Below are positions 6,474 to 7,698 of a stretch of 7,698 bases of DNA, piece by piece; position 1 is the stretch's first letter, and the number at the start of each line of letters is the position of its first letter. A program made the translations under genes and the position numbers. Location of the stretch: positions 1 through 7,698 of the forward strand of contig JAITWD010000294.1 of NCBI GenBank assembly GCA_031285465.1. The letters are read 5' to 3'. Origin of the DNA: Lachnospiraceae bacterium. Its GTDB lineage: Bacteria; Bacillota; Clostridia; Lachnospirales; Lachnospiraceae. Below the pieces are notes generated by a model. It saw nothing but the letters and a program-made list of their open reading frames with translations, did not search any database and was not told the DNA's origin.

Positions 6474-6511
6474 TTATTTCAACCTTCCAAACATGCCGTG
6501 CCGGCGACACC

Positions 6512-6551
6512 AACTATAGGAAACACTGATCAAAGCAGTGTTTCCCTAGTT
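6512..6551. terminator. Long hairpin spanning the nuclease stop codon, possible terminator or processing element
   Basis: GGAAACACTG (6519-6528) and CAGTGTTTCC (6536-6545) form a perfect 10-bp stem with a 7-nt loop. An outer 5-bp stem, AACTA (6512-6516) with TAGTT (6547-6551), continues it across a small internal loop, so the whole element is 40 bp. The nuclease TAG stop (6546-6548) lies inside it. Neither strand has a T-run after the stem, so it is not a classic rho-independent terminator. It may stop or attenuate transcription, or protect an upstream mRNA 3' end. Confidence 0.5.
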
Positions 6552-7001
6552 AAGAAACTTGGTATCGCCCGCCATCAGTTCATCTATATAACCGCCGTCC
6601 CACAAAAGAATCTTTAATTTACGGGCTGCCTCAACCGCTGGCGTGGTAAAATACTGATTGGTCATCACCACCCCCACCATCCGGTCATAATAATCCCGAC
6701 CGGCATATGCTTCCTGCATGGCCTTAACTCCAACCGGTCCGCTATAGCGCTTACACTGGATCGCATAGGTAACCCCTTCCTTTTCTGCCAAAATATCAAT
6801 ACCGTAGTCGCCACTTCCCTTGGTAACCTCCACCTCAATAAATCCTCTCTTTTGAAGGAGGTCGGCACAAAAATATTCAAAATCCTGTCCATCCATATCA
6901 TCCCAATGACGGGCTGTCCTGGCTTTCTTATAGCGCATGAAAAAAAATAATATTATCAGTATCAGTAATACTGCGACACCGACGATGGTCATCCAATTCA
7001 T
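6546..7001 (-). CDS. Membrane-anchored Mrr-like (restriction endonuclease fold) protein
   Basis: A 151-residue protein with an N-terminal membrane segment (residues about 4-22, ending in the basic RYKKARTAR) and one cytoplasmic nuclease-like domain of the Mrr catalytic family (PD-(D/E)xK fold). The domain shows FEYFCADLLQKRGF (41-54), KGSGDYGIDILAE (61-73) and YAIQCKRYSGPVG (79-91), giving candidate catalytic residues Glu42, Asp69, Gln82 and Lys84. VVMTNQYFTTPAVEAA (111-126) and LLWDG (132-136) are further family landmarks. All expected metal-site residues are present, so nuclease activity is plausible, but there is no DNA-recognition domain and no methyltransferase neighbour. AAGGAG at 7008-7013 lies 6 nt before ATG 7001. 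The ABC exporter gene ends 14 bp upstream, so the two are very probably co-transcribed. The biological target is unknown; roles in clearing foreign or damaged DNA at the membrane are inference. Confidence 0.9.
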   Translation of the reverse strand: MNWMTIVGVAVLLILIILFFFMRYKKARTARHWDDMDGQDFEYFCADLLQKRGFIEVEVTKGSGDYGIDILAEKEGVTYAIQCKRYSGPVGVKAMQEAYAGRDYYDRMVGVVMTNQYFTTPAVEAARKLKILLWDGGYIDELMAGDTKFLN

Positions 7002-7015
7002 AATAATCTCCTTAT

Positions 7016-7698
7016 CTATTCAAATTGGCTACGATACAGTTCCCGATAAAATCCCCCCGCCGCCAGTAGCTCTTCATGTCGCCCCTGTTCAACAATCTGC
7101 CCATCCTTCATCACAAGTATTGTATCAGCATTACGGATAGTAGACAACCTATGGGCGACAATAAAACTGGTCCGTCCTTCCATCATCAGGGCAAAAGCTT
7201 TGCTGATCTTTACTTCGGTCCGCGTATCAATTGAAGAGGTCGCCTCATCCAGGATCAGCATCGGTGGCAGACTAAGCATAACTCTGGTAATACAGAGCAA
7301 TTGTTTCTGCCCCTGTGATAAACTGCCTCCATCACCGCCGATCACCGTCTCGTAGCCATTCGGAAGTCGTTTGATAAAGCTATGGGCGTGGGTGGCTTTT
7401 GCCGCAGCGATAACCTCTTCATCGGTCGCCTCCGGCTTACCCATGATAATATTATCCCGGATTGTTCCACTATACAACCAGGTTTCCTGAAGAACCATTC
7501 CATAGGATTGGCGTAAGGAACTGCGGCGCAATTGACGGATGTCTTTGTCCTCTACGGCAATGCTTCCTTTATCAACGTCATAGAAACGCATCAGCAGATT
7601 AATAATGGTGGTTTTTCCGCATCCGGTTGGACCGACGATCGCCACCCGCTGCCCCGATCGCACCGACAGGCTAAAGTTCTCGATCAACTTCCGATCCG
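7016..7698 (-). CDS. ABC exporter ATPase domain, 5' part outside window
   Basis: This is the C-terminal nucleotide-binding domain of an ABC exporter; the membrane-spanning half lies beyond the right edge. The frame is open to the edge (preceding codons read D-R-K), so the TTG at 7687 is an internal Leu and not the start. Counting that Leu as 1: Walker A GPTGCGKTT (19-27), Q-loop VLQETW (65-70), signature LSQGQ (123-127), Walker B MLILDE (143-148), D-loop SSID (151-154) and H-loop His179 in AHRLST. All ATPase residues, including the catalytic Glu148, are present. The wording SGTIRDNI, LSQGQKQLL, DEATSSIDTRTE and the end FYRELYRSQFE are typical of the clostridial MdlB-like exporters that often pair with a second half-transporter gene. 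The substrate cannot be told. The gene ends 14 bp before the nuclease start. Confidence 0.95.
   Translation of the reverse strand, partial: DRKLIENFSLSVRSGQRVAIVGPTGCGKTTIINLLMRFYDVDKGSIAVEDKDIRQLRRSSLRQSYGMVLQETWLYSGTIRDNIIMGKPEATDEEVIAAAKATHAHSFIKRLPNGYETVIGGDGGSLSQGQKQLLCITRVMLSLPPMLILDEATSSIDTRTEVKISKAFALMMEGRTSFIVAHRLSTIRNADTILVMKDGQIVEQGRHEELLAAGGFYRELYRSQFE

Noticed and set aside
7687..7687. TTG as the true start of the ABC protein
   Set aside because: The frame stays open upstream to the window edge and Leu is expected here just before the ATPase beta strand; the membrane domain must lie outside the window.

Overview
The window looks like chromosomal DNA from a Gram-positive anaerobe of the class Clostridia, most likely a Lachnospiraceae-type Firmicute. 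This rests on strong AGGAGG-type ribosome binding sites, moderate GC with AT-rich intergenic DNA, and a gene set typical of that group: an AIR synthase/HypE-like protein, a VanW protein, a DUF4080 radical SAM protein, and a heterodimeric-exporter-type ABC ATPase. Taxonomy is inferred from remembered family resemblance, not from a search. No rRNA, tRNA, CRISPR array, insertion sequence or phage gene was seen.

Layout. Positions 1-933 (minus) hold the bulk of an AIR synthase/HypE-like protein that runs off the left edge. It begins with a non-ATG codon and lacks several residues normally conserved in its ATP/metal site. Positions 1028-2656 (minus) hold a secreted VanW-family envelope protein with a Pro/Ala-rich tail encoded by 27-30 bp tandem repeats. 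Just upstream, 2723-2830 (minus) encodes a 35-residue single-pass membrane peptide with an excellent ribosome binding site. A divergent intergenic region of about 200 bp (2831-3028) separates these from the only plus-strand gene, 3029-3649. That gene encodes an uncharacterised membrane-anchored protein with a helical, TPR-like C-terminal half.

From 7698 down to 3769 the minus strand carries what looks like one run of four genes: ABC exporter ATPase C-terminus (partial), a membrane-anchored Mrr-like nuclease, a B12-binding radical SAM/DUF4080 protein, and endonuclease III (nth). The ABC and nuclease genes are 14 bp apart. The nuclease and radical SAM genes are separated by a strong hairpin that begins inside the nuclease stop region. 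The radical SAM and nth genes overlap by 4 bp (ATGA). The run ends in a convergent region (3650-3768) with a 10-bp inverted repeat.

Functionally the window is mostly housekeeping and envelope genes. nth is base-excision repair; the VanW protein and its small membrane partner belong to the cell envelope; the ABC protein is an exporter. No obvious new multi-gene system is present. The points most worth a second look are the degenerate active site of the AIR synthase-like protein, the very small membrane peptide beside the VanW gene, the unusual insertions and extra CxxC pairs in the radical SAM protein, the membrane-tethered nuclease next to an exporter, and the hairpin over the nuclease stop codon.
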